Shown one piece after another: positions 24,385-33,153 of a stretch of 35,507 nucleotides of DNA. Source of the stretch: CAZDYP01 sp964509505 (lineage in GTDB: Bacteria > Chloroflexota > Anaerolineae > JACRMK01); the NCBI GenBank assembly GCA_964509505.1, contig CAZDYP010000030.1, positions 1 through 35,507 of the forward strand, read 5' to 3'. Every line of letters begins with the position of its first letter. The stretch's first letter is position 1. A model generated the notes under the pieces. The model searched no databases, was not told the origin of the DNA, and was given only the letters and a program-made list of their open reading frames with translations. The position numbers were made by a program, and so were the translations under genes.

Positions 24385-25623
24385 ATGCAAAAACTCTTAG
24401 CGCTTCATGTGCGTCCCGGTCATCCCGACTTTCTCGACTTGCCTTGGACGCACTCGCTTGCCGACTGGCGCGCGCACACGTCACGTCTGGTAGAAGTGCA
24501 ACGCGGCATCTCGCGCCATGAAGTCGTCTTCGTCAGCTACGACGACGCGATTTATGCCATCAAAGAACTGCCCGCGCGCATTGGCGAGCGCGAGTATAAT
24601 CTTTTGCGCGAGCTGGAGAGTGCGCAGCTGCCCGCCGTCACCTCGGTCGGTCATGCGCGCGTGCAAGGTGACGACGAGGAGTTGAGCATCGTCGTCACGC
24701 AATATCTCGACGGCTCGTTGCCCTATCGCTCGTTGTTCATGCAGCGCGGTTTGGAGCGCTATCGCAAAAAATTGTTGGGGACGATTGCGGGGTTGTTGGT
24801 GCGCTTGCATCTCGCGGGGTTCTATTGGGGCGATTGCTCGCTCTCGAATACGTTGTTCCGGCGTGATGCGGGCGCATTGCAAGCCTACGTTGTGGATGCT
24901 GAAACGACCGAACAGCATGAGACGTTATCCAAAGGGCAACGGCAGCAAGACTTGATGATCATGGAAGAAAACATCACGGGTGAGTTGGCTGACCTTGAAG
25001 CGCTGACGGCATTGCCCGACAGTTTGAGTGTGTATGAGACGGGCAAACAAATCGCACATCGTTACGAGCAGTTGTGGAAGGAAATCACACGCGCCGAGGT
25101 CATCGCACCCAGCGAACGCTATCGCATCCGCGAGCGGGTGCGGAAACTGAACGAGCTTGGCTTCTGGGTGGACGAGATCGAACTGTTGCCGACGGACGAC
25201 GGCAACCAGCTACGCATGCGCCCCATCGTCGCCGACCGCAACTATCACGCGCGCAAACTGCACAGCCTGACGGGTATTGTCGCCAGCGACGGGCAAGCGA
25301 AAGAAATTTTGAACGACATCGCTGCCTACAAAGCATCGCTCTCGCGCGAGCTGAATCGCAGCGTGCCGACGAGCAACGCTGCCTTTCGTTGGCTCGACGA
25401 AGTGTATCATCCAGCCATCAAACAGCTCGCGCCCATCATTGACCGCCAAACCGACGTGCCTGAGCTTTATTGCGAAGTGCTCGAACACAAATGGTTTATG
25501 TCCGAACGCGCCAAGCACGATGTCGGCATGGAAAAAGCGATTGAGTCATTCGTTCAATGGTATCATCAACAGCACACACTCGACGCCACACAAACCCTTA
25601 CTCCAATTGAAGCTGCTCACTAA
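24385..25623 (+). CDS. DUF4032 protein with a kinase-like (lipopolysaccharide-kinase-type) domain
   Basis: 412 residues from the ATG at 24385, placed by the promoter just upstream; longer in-frame starts would lie upstream of it. No Shine-Dalgarno, so the leader is about 10 nt. The first 240 residues look like a small protein-kinase fold: YAIKELPARIGEREYNLLRE (Lys and Glu), then the family mark LAGFYWGDCSLSNTLF in place of the HRD loop, and AYVVDAETTE in place of DFG. The DUF4032 domain follows to the end. The fold suggests phosphate transfer, but the true substrate is unknown to me. Confidence 0.85.
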   Translation: MQKLLALHVRPGHPDFLDLPWTHSLADWRAHTSRLVEVQRGISRHEVVFVSYDDAIYAIKELPARIGEREYNLLRELESAQLPAVTSVGHARVQGDDEELSIVVTQYLDGSLPYRSLFMQRGLERYRKKLLGTIAGLLVRLHLAGFYWGDCSLSNTLFRRDAGALQAYVVDAETTEQHETLSKGQRQQDLMIMEENITGELADLEALTALPDSLSVYETGKQIAHRYEQLWKEITRAEVIAPSERYRIRERVRKLNELGFWVDEIELLPTDDGNQLRMRPIVADRNYHARKLHSLTGIVASDGQAKEILNDIAAYKASLSRELNRSVPTSNAAFRWLDEVYHPAIKQLAPIIDRQTDVPELYCEVLEHKWFMSERAKHDVGMEKAIESFVQWYHQQHTLDATQTLTPIEAAH

Positions 25624-25646
25624 CCACTAACCAATTACCAATTACC

Positions 25647-28073
25647 ATGTACACCTCCCTCCTTCGTCGCTACCGCGAGCTGCGCCTCATCGCCCAAGAT
25701 CCCGTGTTGCTCATTGGTCTCTTAGCAAGCGGCGCATTCATTCTCACCTTCATTATCTGGCCCCTGTGGACAGTGGTCGCGTGCCAAGCGTTCATCAAAG
25801 AGCCAGGCCATTGTTACAACCTCATCCCGCTCGACGGCACGGTGAGCGTCGAGCATTTTCGCCGTTACGTGGACGCGCGTTTTGGTCCAAACTATCGCGC
25901 CGTCTTTTGGGATACGCTAGTGATGGGCGTGTTGACGGCGAGCGGCTCGACGCTCCTCGGCTTCTTACTCGCCTATACCGTCGTGCGCTGCAACATCCCC
26001 TTCAAAAATTTCGTTCACGCGCTCATCCTCTTGCCGACGGTCTCGCCACCCTTCGCCATCGCGGTGGCGACGATTTTGTTATTTGGGCGCAACGGCTTTG
26101 TCACGAAACAAATACTTGGCATTACCTTCGGGCCGGGCAGCAATGATATCTATGGCATGGATGGCTTGGTCTTCGTGCAGATCATCACCTTCTTCTCGAT
26201 AGCCTACCTCATCATTCGCGGTTTGTTGGAACGCATTGAGCCTTCGATGGAAGAAGCCGCGCTCAGCCTCGGCGCGTCGAAGTGGCACATCTTTCGCACG
26301 GTGACGTTACCGCTGCTGACGCCGGGCATCGCCGCCGCGTTCTTGCTGATGTTTGTCGAGTCGCTTGCCGACCTCGCCAACCCGTTGTTCATCGCAGGCA
26401 ACACGACGGTGCTCTCCGCGCAAATCTGGGTGGCGGTCAACGGCGAATACGATCAACACAAAGGCGCGGCGCTCTCGCTTATCTTGTTGCTGCCAACGCT
26501 AACCGTGTTTCTGATTCAGCGTTATTGGGTCTCGCGTCGTTCGTATATCGCCGTGACGGGCAAGCCAACGGGCGGCGGCAGCAGCGCCTTCGTTAAAGAG
26601 CCGCTTATCCGCGCAAGCTTCATCGCGCTATCGTCGCTGGTATTGCTGTTGGTGCTGGCGCTCTACGCGACCATTTTTGCAGGCTCCATCACAAAAATTT
26701 GGGGCATTGATTATTCGCTCGACGTGAGTCACTATCGCAATGTGCTGCTACGCGGATTCAAAGCGATTATTGACACCGCGTTTCTCTCCGCGCTCGCCAC
26801 GCCCATTGCAGGGATTACAGGCATGGTCATCGCGTACCTCGTCGTCCGCAAGCGCTTCAGCGGCAAGGAAGCACTCGACTTCGGCTCGACGCTTGGCGGC
26901 GCGGTGCCGGGCACCATTCTCGGCATCGGCTACATTATCGCCTTCATCAAAGCGCCGACGTTCGTCGTTGTGCTAATCTATCTTGCGTTGGCATACTTCG
27001 TCGCGCGCAATGCTACGCCGATGATGAACCAACGTCTATGGTTATTGTTGGGTGGTTCGCTTGTCGGCATGGCGCTGGTCTGGTTAAGCATGAACTACGA
27101 GGCGCGCTTGCCTTATCTCCAAAACCCGATAGGCGATGCGGTGGGGCGTCCATTTATGCAATTGCCCACGCTCGACGTTGAGGCGTGGCTCAACACAGTC
27201 GCCGCATTGCTCGTCGCGCTCGCCATCGTCAGCGCGGGCATCGTCAACAAATCTGTGCGGCGTCGGCTCGTCCTCACACTCATCGTCATGGCGCTCTATC
27301 TCGTCACACGCCAATACGCGCCGCTGCTCACCGACCCACTCGCCGTGTGGGGCAAACAACAAGGCGGCGATATTTTGCCGCGCCTCACCGCGAGCCTGGC
27401 TGCGTGGCTCAACCTCTTCTTCCAACCGCCGCTCGCATTGCTCGGCTTCACCTACACGACCATCGCGGGCTACCTCATCACATGGACCAACATCCCCAAT
27501 TCCCCATCCCCCATCTCAACAGCCAACAGCCAACAGCCAACAGCCAATTACCAATTACTCATTACTAATATCCAAGCTCTCATTCTCTTGGGTATCTGTT
27601 GCGCCCTCACCTTCTACGGCGAACCCCTCGCGCTCGTCGGCTCGCCCTACATCATCCTCATGGCGTATGCGGTGCGTTCGCTGCCTGCCTCGGTGCGCGC
27701 GGGCGTGGCGGCATTGCAACAGATTGATCCCGCGATTGAAGAAGCTTCGACCAGTCTTGGCGCGGACGCGCAACACACCTTCCGTCGCGTGACGTTGCCG
27801 CTGATTCTGCCTGCATTTGTGGCGGGGCTCATCTTCAGTTTCGCGCGCCACATGACAAGCCTCAGCGCCATCATCTTTCTCACCACACCGAAGTGGCCGA
27901 TTCTCACCGCGCTGATCTTGAGCGAGGTTGAGCAAGGCGGCATGAGTCTCGCGGCTGCGTATTCCATGACGTTGATCTTTATCGTGTTGGGCGCGATTGG
28001 TTTGGTTTATCTATGGGCGGGACAAGCCTTCAAAAGTCAAGGCGGCTTTGGCGCCAATATCGGCGCGGGGTAA
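25647..28073 (+). CDS. Fused ABC permease, iron(III)/thiamine type (FbpB/ThiP-like), with a large insertion
   Basis: 808 residues, while relatives of this two-domain permease are about 530-560. Each half should form a channel domain with an EAA loop: EEAALSLGASKWHIFRTVTLPLL (near 205) and EEASTSLGADAQHTFRRVTLPLI (near 690). Between GTILGIGYIIAFIKAP (ends about 436) and YIILMAYAVRSLPASV (from about 667) lie some 230 extra residues with several membrane helices. Within this insert, about residues 617-643 (ISTANSQQPTANYQ) are encoded by word DNA CAACAGCCAACAGCC and CCAATTACCAATTACT. Substrate-binding and ATPase genes are not adjacent. The start has no Shine-Dalgarno; it follows the word CCAATTACCAATTACC. 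Confidence 0.85.
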   Translation: MYTSLLRRYRELRLIAQDPVLLIGLLASGAFILTFIIWPLWTVVACQAFIKEPGHCYNLIPLDGTVSVEHFRRYVDARFGPNYRAVFWDTLVMGVLTASGSTLLGFLLAYTVVRCNIPFKNFVHALILLPTVSPPFAIAVATILLFGRNGFVTKQILGITFGPGSNDIYGMDGLVFVQIITFFSIAYLIIRGLLERIEPSMEEAALSLGASKWHIFRTVTLPLLTPGIAAAFLLMFVESLADLANPLFIAGNTTVLSAQIWVAVNGEYDQHKGAALSLILLLPTLTVFLIQRYWVSRRSYIAVTGKPTGGGSSAFVKEPLIRASFIALSSLVLLLVLALYATIFAGSITKIWGIDYSLDVSHYRNVLLRGFKAIIDTAFLSALATPIAGITGMVIAYLVVRKRFSGKEALDFGSTLGGAVPGTILGIGYIIAFIKAPTFVVVLIYLALAYFVARNATPMMNQRLWLLLGGSLVGMALVWLSMNYEARLPYLQNPIGDAVGRPFMQLPTLDVEAWLNTVAALLVALAIVSAGIVNKSVRRRLVLTLIVMALYLVTRQYAPLLTDPLAVWGKQQGGDILPRLTASLAAWLNLFFQPPLALLGFTYTTIAGYLITWTNIPNSPSPISTANSQQPTANYQLLITNIQALILLGICCALTFYGEPLALVGSPYIILMAYAVRSLPASVRAGVAALQQIDPAIEEASTSLGADAQHTFRRVTLPLILPAFVAGLIFSFARHMTSLSAIIFLTTPKWPILTALILSEVEQGGMSLAAAYSMTLIFIVLGAIGLVYLWAGQAFKSQGGFGANIGAG

Positions 28074-28082
28074 ATTTTTAGC

Positions 28083-30200
28083 ATGGGTTCATCAGACGTC
28101 ACTTCTGCGCTGACGGCGGCGGACATCGCGGCTCTTTACGCCGTCACCGCGGATCTCACTACCCAACACGATTTGTCGGCGCTGTTTCAGCTCATTATGG
28201 AACGCGCGACGGCGTTGCTCAACGCGTCGGCCGGCACGCTCTACCTGCAAGATGTCTTGCGCGGCTATTTGACCTTGACCGCGCAAAAAGACACCACCAT
28301 TGCAGGCAAACCGTGGCTGCGCTGGGGCGAAGGGTTGGCGGGGCGCGTCGCAGCCACACGCGAACCCCTGCAGGTGGACAATTACAGCGCCTGGCCACAT
28401 CGCTTGCCGCAATTCGAGGGCGTGCCGTTTCATGCCATGCTCGCTGTCCCGCTGTTACATCACGACGAATTGATCGGCGTGTTGGAGGTCGGCGAGCTCA
28501 ACCAGCCGAACCGTTGCTTCACCGCCGCGGATGCGCAGCTCTTGCAACGCTTTGCAACGCAAGCCGCGCTCGCCATTCAAAACGCGCGACTGTTCGAGGA
28601 AACGCGCCAATATGCGCGCGAAGCGCAAGCATTCTTGGAGCAAATGCGCACGCGCACACACGAACTCATCACCTTGAGCGAAGTGTCGTATGCCGCCAGT
28701 CAATCGCTCGACCTGCAGGAGATGTTGGCGTTGACGTTGGACAAAGTGTTGGAGGTCACAGGATTCACCGCAGGCGAGGTTTTGCTGGTGAACACGACGC
28801 CATTCGATATGCGCCGCGCCACCGCGCGTCACCTCCCCGAAGCGTTGCTGCAAGAGCTGCCGACGGGACTCGCCACCTATCATGCGCGCGAACAGGTCAT
28901 TCAGAGCGGGCATCCCATCTATTTGGAAGACTTTGCGACGTTAGCTGAACAGCAGCAAATTGCCATGCGCGAAGGGTTTCAATCGGCGGCGCTCATCCCC
29001 TTGCAAGCCAAAGGGCAAATTCTTGGCATCTTGGGCATGTTCGCGCACCATCCCTACACCTTCGACGAACAGGAACGCAAGCTCTTGGCATCCATCGGAC
29101 AACAGGTCGGATTGGCGCTCGCCAACGCACAGCTCTTTGCGAATCTTGCCGAAGAACGACAACGCTTGTCCACTGTCTTGGAGCATGTCGCCGACGGCAT
29201 TATCATCACCGATACGGAGGGACGCATCATCGCCGTCAACCAGCCTGCGGCTTCGCTATTCGAGTCACGCATTGAGTGGATGAATGGTGTGGCTTGTGGT
29301 GAACTGGTGCGCGCGCGCAGCCCACAAGCGGAAAAATTCGATGAACTGTTTCGGCAGGTGATGCTGCGCCGCGAGGCGTTGTCGCTGACGGGACATTTGA
29401 CGATTCAAGCTCAAGACACTAAATACAGTAAAATACTGGACATCTCGATTGTGCCGGTCGTTTCGCAAGACGAACTGAACAGCCTCGTCATCGCGTTGTG
29501 GGACGTGTCGAAACGGGTCGAGATCGAGCAATTGCGCTCGTCGCTCATCGCCATCGTCTCACACGAGCTGCGCACGCCGATGGCGAAGGTGCGCTTGGCG
29601 GCAGAACAACTCAGACGGCCAGCCCTCGCGCGCAAACAGCGCAACGAGATGCTCGACATCGTGATCAGCGAGACGGACCGCCTCTCGAAGTTTGCCGAAG
29701 AGATGCTGGATGTCTCAGGCATCGAAGAAGGCAAAATCGAATTGCAGCGCGCCCCGTTGGCGCTGCCGACGTTCCTGCGTCAACTCATCAAATCGTATCA
29801 GCGTCTCACGAATCTGAAACGCTTTGAGCTGGTTTTGCCCAAGCGCTTGCCGCCCCTCCTTTGCGATGAGGCAAAAGTGCGTATTACACTCAACAACTTG
29901 ATTGACAATGCGCTGCGTTACTCGCCGCCCGACGCGCCCATCCAAATTGAAGTCGCTCTCGTAGATACACACCAGGTGCGGCTCACGATCACCGATCATG
30001 GTTTGGGCATGACACCCGAACAAGCTCAGAATTTATTCCAACCGTTTCATCGGTTGCACAGCAACCACCCGACCATTTACGGCAGGGGTCTCGGTTTATA
30101 CATTGCGCGCGTGTTCGTCGAAGCGCATGGCGGACAGATCACCGTCAAAAGCCAGCCCGGCGTTGGTTCAACATTCAGTGTGATTCTGCCAATCGTTTAA
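28083..30200 (+). CDS. Sensor histidine kinase (GAF-GAF-PAS-HisKA-HATPase)
   Basis: 705 residues without membrane helices, so a cytoplasmic sensor. Order: GAF at about 25-172 (GLAGRVAATREPLQVDNY, LAVPLLHHDELIGVLEV), GAF at about 205-355 (ALIPLQAKGQILGILGM), PAS at about 365-475 (GIIITDTEGRIIAVNQ). Then HisKA with phospho-acceptor His494 in IVSHELRTPMAKVRL, and HATPase with the N box LNNLIDNALRYSPPD, G1 DHGLGMT and G2 GRGLGLYIAR. The stop is followed by MITE-like copy B and then the response regulator, which is its probable partner. It starts 9 nt after the permease stop, without a Shine-Dalgarno site. The signal may relate to the permease, but that is inference. Confidence 0.95.
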   Translation: MGSSDVTSALTAADIAALYAVTADLTTQHDLSALFQLIMERATALLNASAGTLYLQDVLRGYLTLTAQKDTTIAGKPWLRWGEGLAGRVAATREPLQVDNYSAWPHRLPQFEGVPFHAMLAVPLLHHDELIGVLEVGELNQPNRCFTAADAQLLQRFATQAALAIQNARLFEETRQYAREAQAFLEQMRTRTHELITLSEVSYAASQSLDLQEMLALTLDKVLEVTGFTAGEVLLVNTTPFDMRRATARHLPEALLQELPTGLATYHAREQVIQSGHPIYLEDFATLAEQQQIAMREGFQSAALIPLQAKGQILGILGMFAHHPYTFDEQERKLLASIGQQVGLALANAQLFANLAEERQRLSTVLEHVADGIIITDTEGRIIAVNQPAASLFESRIEWMNGVACGELVRARSPQAEKFDELFRQVMLRREALSLTGHLTIQAQDTKYSKILDISIVPVVSQDELNSLVIALWDVSKRVEIEQLRSSLIAIVSHELRTPMAKVRLAAEQLRRPALARKQRNEMLDIVISETDRLSKFAEEMLDVSGIEEGKIELQRAPLALPTFLRQLIKSYQRLTNLKRFELVLPKRLPPLLCDEAKVRITLNNLIDNALRYSPPDAPIQIEVALVDTHQVRLTITDHGLGMTPEQAQNLFQPFHRLHSNHPTIYGRGLGLYIARVFVEAHGGQITVKSQPGVGSTFSVILPIV

Positions 30201-30207
30201 TTTTTCA

Positions 30208-30326
30208 GGCTCTACCGACTTGAATGTAGCATGGCTCGCGCGGGACTCCCGTTGGTCGCACAGCCCGCGCCCGCCGGCGGATGTGACCATCCACCGCAAG
30301 CGTTCTACACCAAAGCCAGCAGAGCC
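30208..30326. repeat. MITE-like element, copy B (about 119 bp)
   Basis: Left end GGCTCTACCGACTT, right end the inverted match ending AAAGCCAGCAGAGCC. The interior (GCTCGCGCGGGACTCCCGTT and GTGACCATCCACC) is shared with copy C in opposite orientation. It is inserted between the histidine kinase and response regulator genes. Confidence 0.75.
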
Positions 30327-30342
30327 ATCTTTCAGAAAGCTT

Positions 30343-31047
30343 ATGGAAAAACGTATTCTGGTTATTGATGATGATCCAGTCTTAGTCAGACTCATCACTG
30401 ACCATCTCCAACAAGAAGGCTACGCGGTGCAAGGCGCGTATAGCGGCGCGGCCGGGTTGCGCGCTGCGTATGCGTATCAGCCCCATCTCGTCATTCTCGA
30501 CGTGATGATGCCCGATATGGATGGCTGGACGGTTTGTCAACGTCTGCGCGAGATGTGCAATGCGCCAATCCTGATGTTGAGCGCGTTAGGCACAGCGGGG
30601 GATAAAGTGCGCGGTCTCAATCTGGGCGCGGACGACTACCTCACGAAACCGTTCAATACTGCCGAACTCTTTGCGCGTGTGCAAGCTTTGCTGCGTCGCG
30701 GCAGCGATTTGACTCCCGAGCTCACTTCGCCAACACGCTACGCCGATAATCGCTTGGTGATTGATTTGGATAAGGGCGTCATTTTGAAAGATGGGCGCGA
30801 AGTGCATCTCACGCCGCGCGAATTTAGCTTGCTCACCTACATGGTGCGCCAACCCGGCGTCATTTTGGCGCATCGGCAGCTTGTCTCGGGCGCATTAGGC
30901 ACGGTCTTTGATGACGACAGTTTGAAGGCGCTGAAGGTTTACATCGGACAGATTCGCAAAAAGATCGAGGATCATCCCGATAAACCTGAATACATTTTGA
31001 ATGAACGGGGGCGCGGTTATTACTTCAAGCCGCGTCAGCCGGGTTGA
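30343..31047 (+). CDS. OmpR/PhoB-family response regulator
   Basis: 234 residues from the ATG at 30343; an upstream in-frame ATG (30220) would read through the MITE-like element. The receiver domain begins RILVIDDDPV; phospho-acceptor Asp53 is in LVILDVMMPDMDGW, and the conserved Lys is in YLTKPF. The winged-helix DNA-binding domain follows from about 130: HLTPREFSLLTYMVRQPG and YIGQIRKKIEDHPDKP to GRGYYF. It pairs with the kinase gene upstream and would control unknown promoters. The ribosome site (AGAAAG) is weak and lies just beyond the element. Confidence 0.95.
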   Translation: MEKRILVIDDDPVLVRLITDHLQQEGYAVQGAYSGAAGLRAAYAYQPHLVILDVMMPDMDGWTVCQRLREMCNAPILMLSALGTAGDKVRGLNLGADDYLTKPFNTAELFARVQALLRRGSDLTPELTSPTRYADNRLVIDLDKGVILKDGREVHLTPREFSLLTYMVRQPGVILAHRQLVSGALGTVFDDDSLKALKVYIGQIRKKIEDHPDKPEYILNERGRGYYFKPRQPG

Positions 31048-31077
31048 GCTCAACACTGAGGGCTGGGAAAACAAGTC

Positions 31078-31104
31078 ACCCGTTTCGAGTTGCTCGAAAC
31101 GGGT
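31078..31104 (+). terminator. Stem-loop terminator after the response regulator
   Basis: Perfect 12 bp stem ACCCGTTTCGAG / CTCGAAACGGGT with a TTG loop, followed by TTGGCGTTTATT. Starts 31 nt after the stop. Confidence 0.75.
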
Positions 31105-31250
31105 TTGGCGTTTATTACACGTGAAAGAAAAGCCTCGCGGTTTTTACGTGACACAGACTTTTACTGCGTTTAGCAACTCAAACCCGCGAGAGCTGACCGT
31201 ATCGCCATTAGGAAACCGCTATAAGCGTATTACAGAATCCCTGACTCACT

Positions 31251-31318
31251 GACCTTTTGCATTTTTCGCCACGAATTTCCGCCCAAAAATTAGTGAACAT
31301 TCGTGGGAGGCGTGGCCA
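31251..31318. repeat. Repeat GCCACGAATTTC ... ATTAGTGAACATTCGTGG, copy 1
   Basis: Shares TTTTCGCCACGAATTTC and AAAATTAGTGAACATTCGTG with 35401-35478. Arms GCCACGAA and TTCGTGG pair. Confidence 0.65.
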
Positions 31319-31439
31319 GTGTAAGAGCATCAGACAGAATCCCTACTTACCCAGTGGAATGCTGGGACACGCGCTATCAACGGTCTATTCCTTACGCAAG
31401 CTTTACCATTTTGCTTCTTTTTTTTCGCACGCAAGTCGT

Positions 31440-31445
31440 TATAAT
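31440..31445 (+). promoter_or_regulatory. -10 box TATAAT before the receiver-like gene
   Basis: Perfect TATAAT, 33 nt before the ATG at 31479; a T-rich tract occupies the -35 region without a clear TTGACA. GAGG at about 31466-31470 serves as ribosome site. Confidence 0.5.
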
Positions 31446-31478
31446 GGGAATGGTTAGTTTGCAGATGAGGTTTTTGGA

Positions 31479-32063
31479 ATGGATGTAAAGCCCCTGATCT
31501 TGATTATTGAACGGGACGACGAATTTGTAGCAACGGTGCGCGCAAGTTTTGAGGCAGATGGTTATACGGTGCTCTCTGCAGCGGAGCGCAAGCAAACGCT
31601 TTCACTTTTCTATCGCACACACCCCAATTTTGTTTTTCTTGGTTTAGGCAGCCCGCCGAATGAAGGCTGGGAGCTGTTAAAACGCTTGCGCGAATTATCC
31701 GATGTACCCATCATCTTATTCTTAGAAAGTCATCAAGCCGCAGAAGCTACCCACGGCTTCGCGCTCGGCGCCGATGCGTGTCTGATGAAGCCGTTTGAGC
31801 TAGCGCGCTTGAAGGATCGGGTAGATGTGTTGCAACGTCGCCAATTGGCTATCCTCAAAGCTGTCACCAAAGGCACTGGGTCTTTGGTGACACCCCTCCA
31901 ATGTTTGCGCCTCAATCAAGTGCTCCAAATTGATGCAGCGCTATGCGAGTTAGGCACGACAGGCGAGCTGCGCCTCATCAAGCACCGGGGCTATTTGCGC
32001 GCCATCGAAAAAGTGGCAGACGAATCGCGCGCAGCAGAACAAACTACCCAATCCATCGTATAA
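31479..32063 (+). CDS. Degenerate receiver-domain protein (pseudo-receiver)
   Basis: 194 residues. Residues 1-120 follow the receiver fold (ILIIERDDEFVATVRASFEA, GWELLKRLRELSDVPIILFL, ALGADACLMKPFEL). The phospho-acceptor Asp is replaced by Gly55 (FVFLGLGSPP where ILDVMMP is expected). The Ser/Thr switch position is also lost (FLES). Lys104 and the acidic pair Asp13-Asp14 remain. So normal Asp phosphorylation is unlikely. Residues 120-194 form a short tail of unknown role, without a recognisable DNA-binding domain. It has its own promoter and lies 430 bp after the two-component pair. Confidence 0.8.
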   Translation: MDVKPLILIIERDDEFVATVRASFEADGYTVLSAAERKQTLSLFYRTHPNFVFLGLGSPPNEGWELLKRLRELSDVPIILFLESHQAAEATHGFALGADACLMKPFELARLKDRVDVLQRRQLAILKAVTKGTGSLVTPLQCLRLNQVLQIDAALCELGTTGELRLIKHRGYLRAIEKVADESRAAEQTTQSIV

Positions 32064-32175
32064 GCGCTCCTCCACGCTGCGGTGACAATGGCGATACCGC
32101 GCAAGCGGCGCAGCTTGATTTCTGAAAGGTCAGCCATTGTCCCAGAACTTTTCTGCGGACGCCTCCCAGTTTACT

Positions 32176-33153
32176 ATGATCATTACTCAAACTCCCTTAC
32201 GCATTAGTTTTTTTGGCGGCGGCACGGACTTGCGCGAATTTTACGAACAAGAAGAAGGGTGTGTCCTCAGCTCCGCCATTGACAAATTTATCTTCGTCAC
32301 CGTCAAACAACGCTTCGATCAAAAAATTCGTCTCGGATGGACGCGCACGGAGATGGTGGATCACATTGACGAGTTGCAACACGAGCTCGTGCGCGAGGCG
32401 ATGCGCCTCACTGACGTGCAAAATCAAATCGAAATTTCCACAATGGCAGACATTCCCGCCGAAGGCACAGGCTTAGGCTCATCGAGTGTAGTCACGGTGG
32501 GGGCGCTCAACGCCTTGCATGTCTATCAAGGCGACGCCAAAGACCCCATGACGTTGGCGCGCGAAGCGTGTCTGATTGAAATTGACACGCTGCGCAAACC
32601 CATCGGCATGCAAGACCAATACATCGCCGCCGTCGGGGGGTTGCAACTCATTCGCTTCAAACCCACTGGCTCCGTGTTTACAGAACGGGTGCGCCTTTCA
32701 GAAGATGTGCGACGCGAATTCAATCACAACTTGATGTTGTTCTGGACGAACACCGCGCGACGCGCAGAAAGCGTGTTAGCTGAACAACGCGAGAACACGC
32801 ACCAACGCATGGACACCTTGCGTTGCATGAAACAGATGGTTTATCAAGGGCGCCAATTGCTGGAAGAGGGTGAGCTCGACGCATTTGGTTGTTTGCTGCA
32901 CGAAGGCTGGGAACAAAAGAAGCGGCTGGCGAGCAAAATTTCCAACGACCACATAGACGACATCTATGCGGCGGCGCGTAAGGCGGGAGCGTTGGGCGGC
33001 AAAATTACGGGCGCGGGCGGCGGCGGCTTTATGTTGTTGTATTGTCCCCATGAACGACAAACCAAACTCCGTGAAGCGTTGTCCGGCTTGCGCGAGTTGC
33101 CCTTCGCGCTGGAACGCGACGGCACCAAAGTGATTTTTAATTATCGCAGATGA
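32176..33153 (+). CDS. GHMP-family kinase, D-glycero-D-manno-heptose 7-phosphate kinase-like (HddA-like)
   Basis: 325 residues from ATG 32176, since relatives start at MIITQTPLRISFFGGGTDL. A TTG 13 codons earlier (32137), with AAAGG before it, is an alternative start. The fold phosphorylates a sugar with ATP. GHMP motif 1 is TPLRISFFGGGTDL, the ATP loop is PAEGTGLGSSSVVTVGALNA, and motif 3 is GGKITGAGGGGFMLLY. This pattern matches HddA and related sugar kinases used for nucleotide-activated heptose in surface glycans. Its stop overlaps the next gene's ATG (ATGA), so the two are translated together. Confidence 0.85.
   Translation: MIITQTPLRISFFGGGTDLREFYEQEEGCVLSSAIDKFIFVTVKQRFDQKIRLGWTRTEMVDHIDELQHELVREAMRLTDVQNQIEISTMADIPAEGTGLGSSSVVTVGALNALHVYQGDAKDPMTLAREACLIEIDTLRKPIGMQDQYIAAVGGLQLIRFKPTGSVFTERVRLSEDVRREFNHNLMLFWTNTARRAESVLAEQRENTHQRMDTLRCMKQMVYQGRQLLEEGELDAFGCLLHEGWEQKKRLASKISNDHIDDIYAAARKAGALGGKITGAGGGGFMLLYCPHERQTKLREALSGLRELPFALERDGTKVIFNYRR

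Larger units (their letters stand above)
31048..31478. other. 431 bp intergenic region with terminator, inverted repeats and a promoter
   Basis: Contains the terminator at 31078-31104, an inverted repeat CTCGCGGTTT (about 31134) / AAACCCGCGAG (about 31181), a repeat of the GCCACGAATT family (31251-31318) and a TATAAT box near the end. Short open frames here lack support. Confidence 0.6.
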
